A DNA stretch of 64,000 bases. Origin: Alopecurus myosuroides (taxonomy: Eukaryota; Streptophyta; Magnoliopsida; Poales; Poaceae). The DNA is taken from contig CM054061.1 in assembly GCA_028641055.1 (NCBI GenBank), positions 55,938,993-56,002,992 on the forward strand, written 5' to 3'. Positions within the stretch are counted from its first letter, which is position 1; each line of letters starts with the position of its first letter. The translations under genes and the position numbers were made by a program. Below, piece after piece: positions 1 to 9,620 of this stretch. The notes under the pieces were generated by a model. That model saw only the letters and a list, made by a program, of their open reading frames with translations. It ran no database searches and was not told the origin of the DNA.

Positions 1-145
1 AGGCATCATAATTCAATAACTAAGCTTGGCATCAATGTGTCATATATACATAAAAATAAGAAGGGCTAATAGGATAGATGGATGGCTTTATGGAACTCAC
101 TTGGTCTTCTCCTCTGGCTACAACCCTTAGCGGCCTAATTGACTC

Positions 146-405
146 TAAATTCAACCGCTATAGCGGGATTTAGCGAGGTATTAGCTCCATTTTTGTTTTA
201 GCTTTAAAAGTGCATAGCTTTAACTGGAGGGCTTCCTTAAAGCTATAAGGACGCTATATGGAATCTATAATGAGCGAATGGCTCCAAATTTAGCGTTATA
301 GCGAAACGTAGTGAGCTATTAGTGTCATTTTCAGTTTACCGTTAATAGTGCGTAGATTTAGCGGGAGGGTTTACCAAAAACAATAGCGACGTTATAGCCT
401 ATAGC
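146..405. repeat. Imperfect tandem repeat, about 138 bp period
   Basis: Two diverged units, roughly 146-270 and 284-405, share an ordered series of words: CTAAATTCAACCG versus CCAAATTTAGCG, GGTATTAG versus GCTATTAG, AGTGCATAG versus AGTGCGTAG, GGAGGG, and GACGCTATA versus GACGTTATA. The first unit holds a 12 bp palindrome, CCGCTATAGCGG. It lies just beyond the 3' end of the minus-strand gene at 412-1135. It could be the subterminal region of a DNA transposon, but I see no terminal repeat or target duplication in the 1-411 stretch. Confidence 0.45.
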
Positions 406-411
406 GGTCCT

Positions 412-1135
412 TTAAAACTTTGGATAGAATTTGAGCAGCGGTTGACGATCGCTATATGCATGGTGATAAGGGATCAGAAGTGCGTGCCTGTCTTGCTGTT
501 CGCCGGTGGGCTGCAATATCGGGGCAACCAGGTCACGAAGCTCTTCTGGCTTCTTCAACTTCATAATCTTAGTGAGTACATGCATTATCTCTTCCACCTT
601 CTTCTCGAGTTCGTCGATGAGTACTCTGGGGGCGCCGAAGACAAAATCCTTGTTGGACTCGGTAATCTTCTGGAATACAAGGAGCAGCTCTAGTTGCTTC
701 TTCTTGAGTTCCTCCCTGAGTATGGTCGTAGCGTCGCAGAAAAATTCCTGCATTTATAATTTTATATATGTTTGCTTAACTAAGTTCTTGAGAGGCGTGC
801 AGATTGGTTCGCTTCACTGTTGCCAAAGAAATTGGCTTCTATTTAAATCCAGCTAGTCCTGAAAAAGTCTCTACAAAAAAAAATGGCTGGAGCGATGATA
901 AGAGATGACAGATGGGAACCTTGTTTGGCGGTGGTTCGTTCGTCTGGTGACCGCCGGAGCTGAAGAGGCGAGATGACCAGACGAGCGGTGGCGGCTGTGG
1001 CCGTCCGAGCGAGCCGACGTGAGGAAGCATGCGCGGAAGCAGCCGCTGAGGTTGAGGAGCCACCTTCACACCCGGCGGCCGCTGCACAAGCGCGCGGCTG
1101 ACGATCTTCCTCGCTACCGATCGAATCGCTGCCAT
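412..1135 (-). CDS. Two-exon candidate gene, small protein with mitochondrial-type N-terminus
   Basis: Exon 1 is 1135-920 (72 codons) and exon 2 is 747-412 (111 codons plus stop), giving 183 aa. The intron, 919-748 (172 bp), has donor AAG|GTTCCC and acceptor ATGCAG|GAA and is phase 0. The N-terminus begins MAAIRSVARKIVSRALVQ and is rich in Arg, Ser and Ala with almost no acidic residues up to a WSSRLFSSGG segment near residues 53-62, which is typical of plant mitochondrial presequences and their cleavage region. Exon 2 encodes a charged helical region (REELKKKQLELLLVF, then LIDELEKKVEEIMHVLTKIMKL) that could form a coiled coil. I do not recognise the family. It may be a real expressed gene or a relic; there are no internal stops in either exon. 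The intron is inferred because it joins two open frames in phase; both frames also read into the intron. Confidence 0.55.
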
Positions 1136-1186
1136 ATTATCGTTAATTCCTTTATTCCGCGTGCCTGCTTCGTCGTCTTGATTAAT

Positions 1187-1194
1187 TAGGGTTT
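1187..1194 (-). promoter_or_regulatory. Telo-box motif upstream of the 412-1135 gene
   Basis: Read on the minus strand, AAACCCTA lies about 52 bp upstream of the start codon at 1135. Telo-box elements are known in the 5' regions of many plant housekeeping, ribosomal and mitochondrial-protein genes, so the motif fits the targeting prediction. A single 8-mer is weak evidence. Confidence 0.3.
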
Positions 1195-1259
1195 TAGGAC
1201 CTCGATGTACATACTGGATATATGACGCCTGTTAATAATGTCCTAGCAATTTGACAAAA

Positions 1260-2439
1260 ATACTCCCTCCGTCTCATATTAATTGTCTTAAACTTCGACA
1301 AAAGTGGATGTATCTTTACCTATTACAAGCATTAAGGTTTCTTACAAATTTTTCGTCCAACACAAATTTACAGTTTTGCCCTCCCACCAAATCCCATATT
1401 ACATTAAATTGCCATTGAATCGGTTCACCCCTGAAAATTACAAGGAGATTGCCACCGTCCGTCAAGTGTTTCCGTCATCCCTTTATTTTTGTTTCGCACG
1501 GCCCCCCTCAAGTCCTGCCATCGCACAATTAGAGGTCAATACGTTTCGATTTTGTTTCTTCCACGGTTTGGGCTCCGCTCCGGGACTCGGTCGCCCAATG
1601 TCTACATATACATAAGCGTGTTGAGAACGAGCAAACAAGACTTGATTTCTGTATCGATCTAATTGGCGTCTTGATTTCTGAATTGATCTCATTGGTGTAA
1701 CCGTCGTCCCCGCCGAATAGCTCACCGTCGACCGCTAGACCTTACTCCATCTGCTTCTGCAATCTCTGATAAACGAGGGCCTGACAGACTTCCTGCTCGT
1801 GGACTCGTCCTCGAATCAGGCCTCGGCACTGGCATCTCCATCTAGATTCTCGAGGAGACCGTCAAGGGCTTAGGCAAAAAATCGGATGGTTTCCTTCGTC
1901 CGTCGCTCCCCCGACGATTAAACATACAACGCCGACGCCATTGCCAACCGCCGAGTAAGATAGAGAGGATGTGTTCAAATCCGGTGAGATGAAACAGATT
2001 ACACAGGGTGTCGCGCGGATTAGATCCGGCGCAGCTCTAGTCTATGATTTCTTGTCCCATTTATGACCCCCTCCCGGCCCTTATATGGGGAGCCGGGTCT
2101 CAAGAGTTGTACATGAATAGGACTTGAACCTGAGTCGGTTCTATCCTACCCTAACTTTGTGGACAAGTCTTTCCTTGCGTCGGATCTCTCTTGAACCGTA
2201 ATGAGCTATGGCTCTATGGCCCAAAGGTCTTCCTGCAATGCCTGCTCATGGGCTGCACCAGGTAGGCCATGTGTGGTGGTGGTGGTGGGGGGTGTCTCTC
2301 GGGCATCCCTTGTCACCCAGTCTAAAAGAGCCGACTTGTTGTCTTATGTATCGCTTTGGTAGCCGTCCTCCCGCGGGGCGAGTTGTAGAGTATCTCCACG
2401 CAACATGGGTATACGAGGATCTGTCCGCGTGAATCACTT
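1260..2439. other. Intergenic, one MITE end, otherwise unassigned
   Basis: At 1260-1290 the words TA-CTCCCTCCGTCTCATA match one end of a Stowaway-like MITE, but no matching inverted end is visible, so it is truncated. From about 2030 to 2430 the sequence has the look of decayed transposon leader DNA, with a short GTGG-rich run at 2272-2290. I find no supported gene; the small ORFs here are short and lack recognisable motifs. Confidence 0.4.
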
Positions 2440-2572
2440 CGAGTGCAATAGTCCCCAATAAGAATAATCCTTTATATGCATCTGACTACATGCCTATCTT
2501 TCTTGTCAGCATGGTTTTGAAAATTATTACCAAACTCCTGGCTAATAGATTACAAAGAGTCACCATTCCCTC

Positions 2573-2944
2573 TGGTATGTGGCGTATGAGGCAGCCACAC
2601 CATGGAAGGGCCATGGCAAGAAAGGTACCAAATTATCTTTATAGATTTCTTAATTATTGTTAGTTAGTTTTGGTAGTTAAATCTCTTAGAGGTATTTCTT
2701 GATTCTCAAGTTAGTTCTTTCCTAGTTCGGCTTAGACTCCAAGTTTGTAAGCTGGTTATATAATGCCTAGCCACATCAATCAATAGACAAGCAAGAAAAT
2801 AGTCTCAGTTATCCCTCCCAAAGCTTTCTCCCTGCTCCTGTTGTGCGGCAACCTCCTCTTGGCTAGGCGTCGCACCTCATCTGTTCAAGGCCATCTCGTT
2901 CTAGACTTAGGGCTATTATCCTATCCTCTACCACGTTCATAACA
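2573..2944 (+). repeat. 5' LTR of the gag-only element
   Basis: 372 bp. It starts TGGTATGTGGCG and ends CGTTCATAACA, and matches 3995-4365 along its length. It is followed at about 2947 by AATATCAGATTC, a mutated version of the TGGTATCAGAGC primer binding site complementary to initiator Met tRNA. Confidence 0.85.
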
Positions 2945-2968
2945 TCTAATATCAGATTCATATTTGCC

Positions 2969-3932
2969 ATGGATGCTACCGCTGCGGATCTCGAGAAGAT
3001 CAACACCATCCTCATATTCCTCATAAAGCGCCTAGACGGCATCGACCAGCGTATGGAGTAACATGGCAACAAGATCAATTCCCTGTCTGGTGATCTGCGG
3101 GACGCCATGCAGCAGGTCTGTGCCCACGACCTGGCTATCCTCAAGCTAGAGACGGGCACGCCTAACAGCTCTGGCACCATAGATGATAAGCAGGAGGGAT
3201 CTGATGGATTGCTTCCCTAGCCTCAAGCGGATCTCAAGACTGCAAACAACCATCCCCTTCGCTTCTTCAAGATGGAATTTCCTAGCTATTATGGGGAAGT
3301 TGATCCAATGCTATGACTGAACCGAAGTGAGCAATTCTTTGACACACAATGCACACCCTCCACTGAGAAGGTTGGCCTTGCATCCTTCCACTTGACGGGT
3401 GACGCCCAATTGTGGTACCAACAGTACAAGGGTGCCCATGGACCTCCAACCTAGCATCTCCTTACTGAATTAATAAATATTCAATTTGGACCACCGTCTC
3501 GCAACAATGCCCTAGGAGAACTCATCTCCTTCAGGCGGACATGAACTGCGACATATATTTCACAAGAAGTTCAATGCACTCTCTTGTCGAGCCCTGCAAC
3601 TTCCGGAGGATCAATTGGTTTCCATCTAGTACATCACTAACCTACAATATCCTTTGAAGATTGACATGGAGATATGGAGACCGGGAAGCCTGCTGGACGC
3701 CATGAGTTTGGCATTCTCCTGCGAGCACCGTTCACAATGGAGTTCCCTGACAGACCAGCCATACCCAGAGCTCGACGCACTTGCTATCCCAGCTGCACCA
3801 CCTCCAGGAAACGTGACAATAGAAACTCTAGCAAACCAACCACGGCGCATATTTTCAGCAGCACCAATGGCAAACCGGCGTGGACAAGGTTTATGCTACA
3901 ACTACGATGAGTGTTTTGTGCCTGGCAAATGA
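2969..3932 (+). pseudogene. Gypsy-type gag pseudogene
   Basis: From the ATG at 2969 the frame reads MDATAADLEKINTILIF and hits a stop at about 3059. Later pieces keep the retrotransposon gag core: FFKMEFPSYYGEVDP, SEQFFDTQ, ASFHLTGDAQLWYQQY, and INIQFGPPSRNNALGEL. Close to 3886-3930 the GLCYNYDECFVPGK segment corresponds to a degenerate gag zinc knuckle in which one Cys has become Tyr. Several in-frame stops and at least one frameshift make it non-functional. It normally encodes the structural protein of the retrotransposon particle. Confidence 0.75.
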
Positions 3933-3994
3933 CGACGTGGAAGGCGCTCATTATCCCAGCTCGAGGACGGCCTGTTTAAAAAGTAGAGACGAGA

Positions 3995-4365
3995 TGTTAT
4001 GCGACATATAAGGCAGCCATTCCATGGAAGGGCCATGCTAGGTAAAGTCCCAAATTATGTGCATAGATTTCTTAATTATTGTTAGTTAGTTTTGGCAGTT
4101 AAATCTCTTAGAGATATTTCTTGATTCTCAAGTTAGTTATTTCCTAAAGTTTGTTAGTTCGGCTTAGCTCCAAGTTTGTAAGATGGCTATATACGCCTAG
4201 CCACATCAATCAATAGACAAGTAAGAAAATAGTCTTAGTTATCCCTCCCAAAGATTTCTTATTGTGCGGCAGCCTTCTCTTGGTTGGGTGTCGCACCTCA
4301 TCTGTTCAGGTCTATCTCGTTCCAGCCTTAGGGATATTATCCTATCCTCTACGACGCTCATAACA
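3995..4365 (+). repeat. 3' LTR of the gag-only element
   Basis: 371 bp, starting TGTTATGCGACAT and ending CGCTCATAACA. It is preceded by a purine-rich tract, AAAAAGTAGAGACGAGA, at about 3978-3994, that would serve as the polypurine primer. Removing the element plus one target copy reconnects the surrounding LINE blocks in the expected order. Confidence 0.85.
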
Positions 4366-4379
4366 CCCTTAAGTCATAG

Positions 4380-5240
4380 AAATTGGTATGAGTTTATTAA
4401 AAGTACAAATATTCATGACAGTCTAGCATGGGCATTTGAGTATTTGGATATTTTCCATGAATCCAAAAGGTAAATCATTGTCTTGAAAATTTATTTTGAG
4501 AAAGCTTTTGATAAAGTTGACTATAGTTCAATACTTTTCATGCCTAAACACTTGGGGTTTGGAGTCATAGTTCCTATCTTGGGTTGAATTAGTAAGAATG
4601 CCTCTCCTTCCATTATCTTAAATGGTGTTCCTGCTAAGAATATTGAAATGCAAAAGAGGTTTCAGAAAAAGTGACCTCTTTCCCCAATTTTATTTTTCGT
4701 AGATGTTGAACTTCTCCAAATTGTGATCAATAAAGCATGGATTCACGGAGATTTGAATTTGCTATTAGACAGATCATATGGGCAAGGCTATCTAGTGTTA
4801 CAGTTTGCAAATGACACTCTTGTCATTTTACCAGCTGATTGTGTGCATATTATAGAATTAATGAATATTCTCACAGATTTGTCTAACTCCACTAGACTTA
4901 GAGGCAATTCTAACAAGATTTCTATGCTTCCCAATAATATCTCATCCAACAGATGGCAATAACTTGCAAACATGATGGGATGTAAGACTGAAATCTTCCT
5001 TTTCACATACCTAGGACTACATATGGGTACTACAAGACCAAAAATTCAAGATCTTATTTTGCATGCTGAAAGAGTTGATAAAAAGCTTGCCGGTATTTGT
5101 AGACCACTATCTGGTGCATGCAGACTTGTTTTCATTAAATCCACTATTGCCTCTATGCCAAATTTTTCTATGTGCGCGATAAAAGTACCTTTCACAAGAT
5201 CACATTGGAAAATCATGTACATGCTTTTTGTGGAATAATA
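4380..5240 (+). pseudogene. LINE reverse transcriptase remnant, catalytic residues lost
   Basis: This is the reverse transcriptase core of the interrupted LINE. The block that normally carries the first catalytic Asp reads LKIYFEKAFDKVD, with Tyr where family members have Asp. The usual F/Y-A-D-D box reads QFANDTL at about 4801-4821, so one of the paired catalytic aspartates is Asn. Frames shift near 4490, 4720 and 4965. Downstream, TYLGLHMG and FIKSTIASMPNF match the conserved thumb-side blocks of plant L1 elements. It is nested in a larger element and has no independent promoter. Confidence 0.75.
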
Positions 5241-6141
5241 AATATATTCATAATCAAGGAAATTGTTTAGCTAAGTGGGAGCGTGTTTGGATGTCGAAAG
5301 AAAAAGGTGGAATGGGATGTTGAATCTACGGGCTCCGCATCAAGCTTTGCTCATAAATTCTATTTATAAATTTTATAATAAGCATGATGTTCCATGTGTT
5401 CAGTTAATTTGGAAGTACACTACCCTGATGGTAAGTCACCGGTTTCCAAAGCTAATAAGGGTTCTTTCCGGTGGAGGGATTGCTAGGCTTATATTAAAAA
5501 TTTTAGAGAGCATGCTACATTCCAAATTAATTCTGGAGCCACCGTCATGATTTGGAATGATTCTTAGAAGAATGATTCACTTCATGAGAAATTTCCCCGG
5601 CTCCATTAATTTGCTCTTGATAAGAATATCTCCATCGTAGAGGCCTTTTTCAGCGACATGGTGATATTCGGGGCATGATCCATCATTGTTTATCACGTAT
5701 TGTTGCTATCCCTGCGTGATTTATTGCTGGAGAATTCAGAATCCATTGAAGCTAATGCCAAGGATATATGGCTAATGTTGTGGGTAAAATATTTTTCTAG
5801 GAAGAGAATATATGATGCCATTCTGTACTTACCTGATGATGAAGCACCTTTTAAGTGGATTTGGAAATCATGTTGCCTATCTAAACATAAATTCTTATTT
5901 GGCTCCTATATATTGTTGGATAGACTAAACACCATGGATCTCTTGCCATGGAAAAAGTTCTATATACAGGACAATTTTTGTGTGCTATGTATGTTGAGCC
6001 TAATGAATCCTCAAATCACCTATTATTTTAATGCAATCTTAGTATTGATTTCTGGAACATATGAGGATTCAGCTGGAATAATGCCCTGCTGTTTTTTATA
6101 TGCTAAAAGAAGAGAAGCATAGGAAAAGGAGAATGTTTTTT

Positions 6142-6799
6142 AGGGTTAATTGCATATATGCCACTACAATTTCCGGCTATTTGGGAAACGACACTGGAAT
6201 TTTGCTCTTTCGAAAAACGCCACTACAATTCTGTGTACATTCCACATATGCCATTATGGCCACTTAGACATCAATACCGGCCAGTATACTCATGTATTCC
6301 AATTGTATATACGTATGAAAGGTGAGACCCATCAAAACTGTGAAAAAAAATGTAGGAAGCATGGGATAAATTTGTGACATAATACTGTTTGAGTAAATAA
6401 TAAGAAATCTTAAAGCTGCAGGTACAACATCTCAATTACATAGCTCTAGGTTGAACAACTCGTATGCTACAGGCTCAATGTATCTCAACACGTAGCTTCA
6501 GGTTTGTGTGCATCATTTTGATGCAGAGGCCGGGGCCTAGGCTCCCATTTCTAAAAAAAGGTTTAAAGTAGGCTCAATGATTTCTTTAATTTTTTTCGTC
6601 ACAATATTGGTGGGGCCCACCCTTCATACGTATATACGGCATAAATACAGAGTATACTTGCCAGTATTGGCGTCTAAGTGGCGATAATGACATATGTCGA
6701 ATGTGCATAAAATTGTAGTGACGTTTTTTGAAAGAGCAAAATTACAGCGGCGTTTCTCAAATAGCTCGAAATTGTAGTGACATTTATTCAATTAACCCT
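6142..6799. mobile_element. Foldback DNA element with long terminal inverted repeats
   Basis: The left end, AGGGTTAATTGCATATATGCC, is mirrored by the right end, ATTCAATTAACCCT. The inverted arms run about 170 bp each (6142-6315 and 6628-6799) and share CACTACAATTTC, CGACACTGGAATTTTGCTC, CCACTTAGAC and the CATACGTATAT region with moderate divergence. The flanks are runs of T on both sides, so the target duplication cannot be sized. The core (about 6320-6625) has no ORF. It is a non-autonomous element inserted into the LINE; Mutator-like is plausible because of the long arms, but not proven. Confidence 0.75.
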
Positions 6800-7089
6800 T
6801 TTTTTTAAGGAGACACTTATTGTGGGATGCTAGACCATTTGAAACAATAGAAACGGAATCATCTTTGATAATGAGATGTTAAGCCTGGATAGATACTTTT
6901 GCATGTTCAAGGAATACTTACCTATGATATTGCATAGAGCCAAACCTAGCTTGAAGGAGGGTATGCAGCAGTGGCTTGATAACTCTTAATTTTCCCTAAC
7001 TATTTTTTTTCATTTCATTGTGAATATTCCATTTTTAATCAATGAAAATGAAGTAGTAGGGAAGCGTCTTCCCTACTGTATATGCTTAA

Positions 7090-8097
7090 AAAAAATCTAC
7101 GACTTTGAATGTGAGTTTTTGGCACATCTAGGAGGCGCGGAATGAAGCTCGAATTCAACCGACAAACCTACACAAAGCGAACATGTGCAAAGACCGTTGT
7201 GTATGTTGACCTCATTCGAATGCAGCCCTCTACTCTACACACCCTTGAAACCTAGGTATGTCCTTCCAAATGGACTCCACCACTGCCGGGAGTGTGTTTC
7301 ACCAATTCTGATGCTATGATCTTTGAGCCGCCATAAGCATGGGGCAGGACATGATCATTCGAGACCACACTGGAAGTTGTGTGGCGGCCTGATACTACCA
7401 TTTGCATGGTCTTACTTCCCCGGAAGAAGCTGAAGCCTTAGCCTTTCACCGAGCGGTCTTGTTGGCTTCTGAGGAAGGGTTCGAGAACTTGATTTTCGCA
7501 ACAGATTGCATATCCTTGATCTTGTCGCTCAATTCCTCTATGATGGACACGTGAGGCCATCAGGCAGTAGACCGACAAGAGAACGGCTGTCTCGGTATTC
7601 GTTCTTGAATCAGTGACTCAAATTAAGGGCTAGTGACCTATCTAATCAGGCTAGTGGGGCATCTTTCTTTACGTAGTAAGCAACTCCATTAAGATCTTGG
7701 TGGAAGTAAAGAATCATTGTAGTTCCTCTTTAGGCGAGCTACTTCGTTCCTATTGTTCATATTCTCCGATTCTGAATAGGATCAGGTTCTAATGAACCAA
7801 AAATACTTCGCAAAGGCTCAATCCTTTCGCTACGGTTTTCTTCTAATTTCTTCTAAGGAATCCTGATCAAATAAAACAAAATAAAGGCTTGGTAGTTACC
7901 AGTGGTATCATGATTATGTCCTCCACATCGGTCTCCTTCATCCATGTAAAGCGTCATATGAATGAAGCGGCGCATGTTCTTACTAAGTCTTGTATTAGTT
8001 TTCCCTGTAGTTTGGGTTTTCATTCTGTTCCGGATTATATCCGGAAAGCTCTGTGTATGGATGTTTTCTAATAATAAAGCTGTCAAAAAAAAAATGA
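7090..8097 (+). mobile_element. Second LINE, RNase H tail fragment with an insert
   Basis: Blocks at 7290-7556 match the plant LINE RNase H domain: NSDAMIFE, SPEEAEALAFHRAVLLA and ENLIFATDCISLI. After a foreign-looking stretch (about 7560-7890) the same domain resumes at about 7895 with VSFIHVKRHMNEAAHVLTKS and ends at a stop near 8071. A short 3' UTR with TAATAAAG and an A-run at 8085-8094 follows. The same C-terminal blocks occur in the LINE at 38186-43985, which supports the assignment. Frameshifts and stops show it is dead. The start directly abuts the A-run of the previous LINE. Confidence 0.75.
7560..7890. other. About 330 bp insert of unknown origin within the LINE tail
   Basis: The stretch interrupts the RNase H reading of the LINE between the equivalents of LNSTLMD and the VKR block. 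It is unrelated in texture to the LINE and has no terminal repeats or obvious target duplication. The composition resembles plant organelle intergenic DNA, but I cannot identify it. It could be filler DNA from break repair or an organellar fragment. Confidence 0.4.
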
Positions 8098-8116
8098 AAG
8101 TTGCCATGCTCATCCG

Positions 8117-8146
8117 CACAACAACAACAACAACAACAACAACAAA
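8117..8146 (+). repeat. (CAA)n microsatellite
   Basis: About nine consecutive ACA/CAA triplets follow the LINE A-run by some 20 bp. The run sits at the boundary between the LINE and the duplicated block that carries peptide gene A. Confidence 0.9.
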
Positions 8147-8300
8147 ATGGCATGCACACATTCTTTGTAGGATAATACATCCATAAGTTTTCTACAGCAT
8201 TTTCTTAAATTTTGAAAATTGCTCAAAACAATAAACATCCTAAGAGTAACGGTAGTAAAAAAATTCAGGCTACACGGTCAGACGGCGTGAGCTGAAACTT

Positions 8301-8865
8301 TCAGATCTGCCAGGCATATACATCGAGAAACGCACGAAATACATCCATCATCGTCTTCCCCGATCCGCCCGGTGGTCCTGCGGCTTCAGCTTGTTGGCGA
8401 CCATAATCACGCGGTGGTGCAGGTCCTGTTGGCGACGACGCTGGTGGAGACATCTGCTGCGGCTCCTGCACACCATATCCCTCACGCTGGTGCGGTGGCC
8501 GGCAGCCCAACACCGGGTGTGGAGACGGGCGAGGCTTCGGCGACGGCGGCGTATACTTCGAAGGCCTGTCCAGTGCATCACCGGCCATATTCAGGTGCGA
8601 TGAGGACGCTGCGTCGTCTTGAACGTCCGATGGGGGCAGGTTCTTGCAGTCGTAGCCACCACCTGCAAAAGTAAGAGCAAATCTCCCGTTAAAACAGAAA
8701 ATTCAAGCAAAAAAATTCCGGACTATGTATCCATGAATCATGTATGCGAGTTTACAAATTGCATATGCAGTACCCACCTAGTATTCGTGCTTCTAGAACC
8801 TGGGAGAGCAGGATTAACCGGAGGAGGAGGAGGAGTAGCTTTGAAGGAGATGATGGTTGCTCCAT
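8301..8865 (-). CDS. Secreted proline-rich peptide precursor, copy A
   Basis: Exon 1 is 8865-8778 (88 nt) and exon 2 is 8662-8301, joined across a 115 bp phase-1 intron with donor CTAG|GTGGGT and acceptor TTTTGCAG|GT. The product is 149 aa. It starts MEQPSSPSKLLLLLLRLILL, a clear signal peptide, with likely cleavage near LEA/RIL (residues 25-29). After a DC(K) motif comes a Pro-rich core, S-K-YTPPSPKPRPSPHPVLGC, then a PQQMSPPASS-PAPPRDY region and a C-terminal amphipathic KTMMDVFRAFLD segment. Copy B (45856-46536) keeps all of these in the same order with the same intron. The Pro/Ser-rich core resembles hydroxyproline-type signalling peptides, but I cannot place it in the CEP, PIP or CLE families. 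The cell location is predicted to be the secretory pathway or apoplast. Function is unknown. Confidence 0.65.
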
Positions 8866-8944
8866 GGACAGATGAAGAGTAGCTAGATCTTGCTTTAGAC
8901 CAGTATAAGCTCTAAGATGTACATTGAGCCTCTGAGCGGTGAGC

Positions 8945-9065
8945 ATATATATATACCGCCGGGGAATTCACTCGTGTGGACATCCTTGTTCATGGGCAGT
9001 CAAAAGTGTCAGTCGGCAAGTCAACGCAGAGGCCATACTCCATCTTTTGATGTCAAAAGTGTCAA
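8945..9065 (-). promoter_or_regulatory. Promoter of peptide gene A: TATA and four W-box cores
   Basis: A TATATATATAT run at 8945-8955 lies 80 bp upstream of the ATG. Four W-box cores (TTGAC on the minus strand) lie at 8999-9003, 9020-9024, 9052-9056 and 9061-9065. Three of the corresponding cores persist in copy B. W-boxes bind WRKY factors, so stress or defence induction is a reasonable guess; this is inference from motifs only. Confidence 0.5.
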
Positions 9066-9620
9066 AGGGAATTTTCATTATGACCAAAGACCTCTAACGA
9101 ATAGCCCAAGAAGAGTCGTCTGGTATGTATGAACATGTTGTCCACGTGCCCTAGTGGACGTGCCTAGCTAGCTAAACCTGCTCCTGTTAGTTGTTGCAAT
9201 GCATGTGATGTGCTCAACTTGTTCTTGTCTTTCCGAGCGTGTTACCGTAGAATATGTAGTAGGAATACTGGCTATTTAGGCTGGAGTTTTGTATTCTGCA
9301 TAATGGACATTATGAGTTGGCTAATGCATGCACCCATCCAACCTTTTTAATGCCACTTGGTTGTCTCGGCTACAATTTTAAAAATCGTAGACTCGAAACT
9401 CGAAAGTGTCTTGTTCCGACTCAGGGCAAGCCACTAGTGTTTAGAAGAAAATTGCGGGTAAGAAACCAATGATAAATTTCCTTTTTTCAAACCTTTTTTG
9501 GTAACCTGGAAGAAGCCTAGCACTAGTATTTAGAAAATCCTGCCAAACTTTTAGAATTTAAAACAATGAGAAAACTTTCAAAAAATCAGACTTTCTATAA
9601 TTTAAAATTTTCGATTGCTC

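Larger units (their letters stand above)
2573..4365 (+). mobile_element. Short gag-only LTR retrotransposon inside the LINE
   Basis: The element is 1,793 bp: LTRs 2573-2944 and 3995-4365, internal region 2945-3994. Flanking 5-mers are CCCTC and CCCTT, a target duplication with one mismatch. LTRs end in CA and share nearly all words, with a few indels (for example an extra AAAGTTTGTT-type segment in the right LTR). The internal region carries a gag remnant and then passes straight into the short 3' tail, so protease, RT, RNase H and integrase are absent. It is therefore a deletion derivative that needs proteins from a relative. Its gag matches Ty3/Gypsy-type gag, so I call it Gypsy-derived. 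Confidence 0.85.
2440..7095 (+). mobile_element. 5'-truncated LINE, twice interrupted
   Basis: Three pieces, 2440-2572, 4366-6141 and 6800-7095, read in order as one plant L1-type ORF2. The first piece has the block before RT motif 3 (ITKLLANRLQRV). The second resumes directly with the next block (WYEFIKSTNIHDSLAWAF), the FEKAFDKVD block, the QFANDT block and a zinc-finger segment (WKSCCLSKHKF ... CVLC). The third supplies the C-terminus (AKPSLKEGMQQWLDNS, stop near 6988), a 3' UTR and an A-run at about 7088-7095. The insertions are an LTR element (2573-4365) and a foldback element (6142-6799). The 5' end is truncated within ORF2. It has many frameshifts and stops, so it is dead. Confidence 0.8.
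8170..9620. repeat. Duplicated block, copy A
   Basis: This block is homologous to about 45743-47960 in the same orientation. Shared text runs from ATACATCCATAAGTTTTC through the peptide gene, its promoter, and downstream words such as GAGTCGTCTGGTATGTATG, GGACGTGC, TTGTTGCAATGCATGTG, CCACTTGGTTGT and the AAGAAGCC region. Copy A is shorter because it lacks the two MITEs and a roughly 0.5 kb insertion present in copy B. It is a dispersed segmental duplication covering a gene and its control region. Confidence 0.85.

Noticed and set aside
1304..1615. 103-codon ORF next to the MITE end
   Set aside because: No domain or splice context, and it starts inside the truncated MITE.
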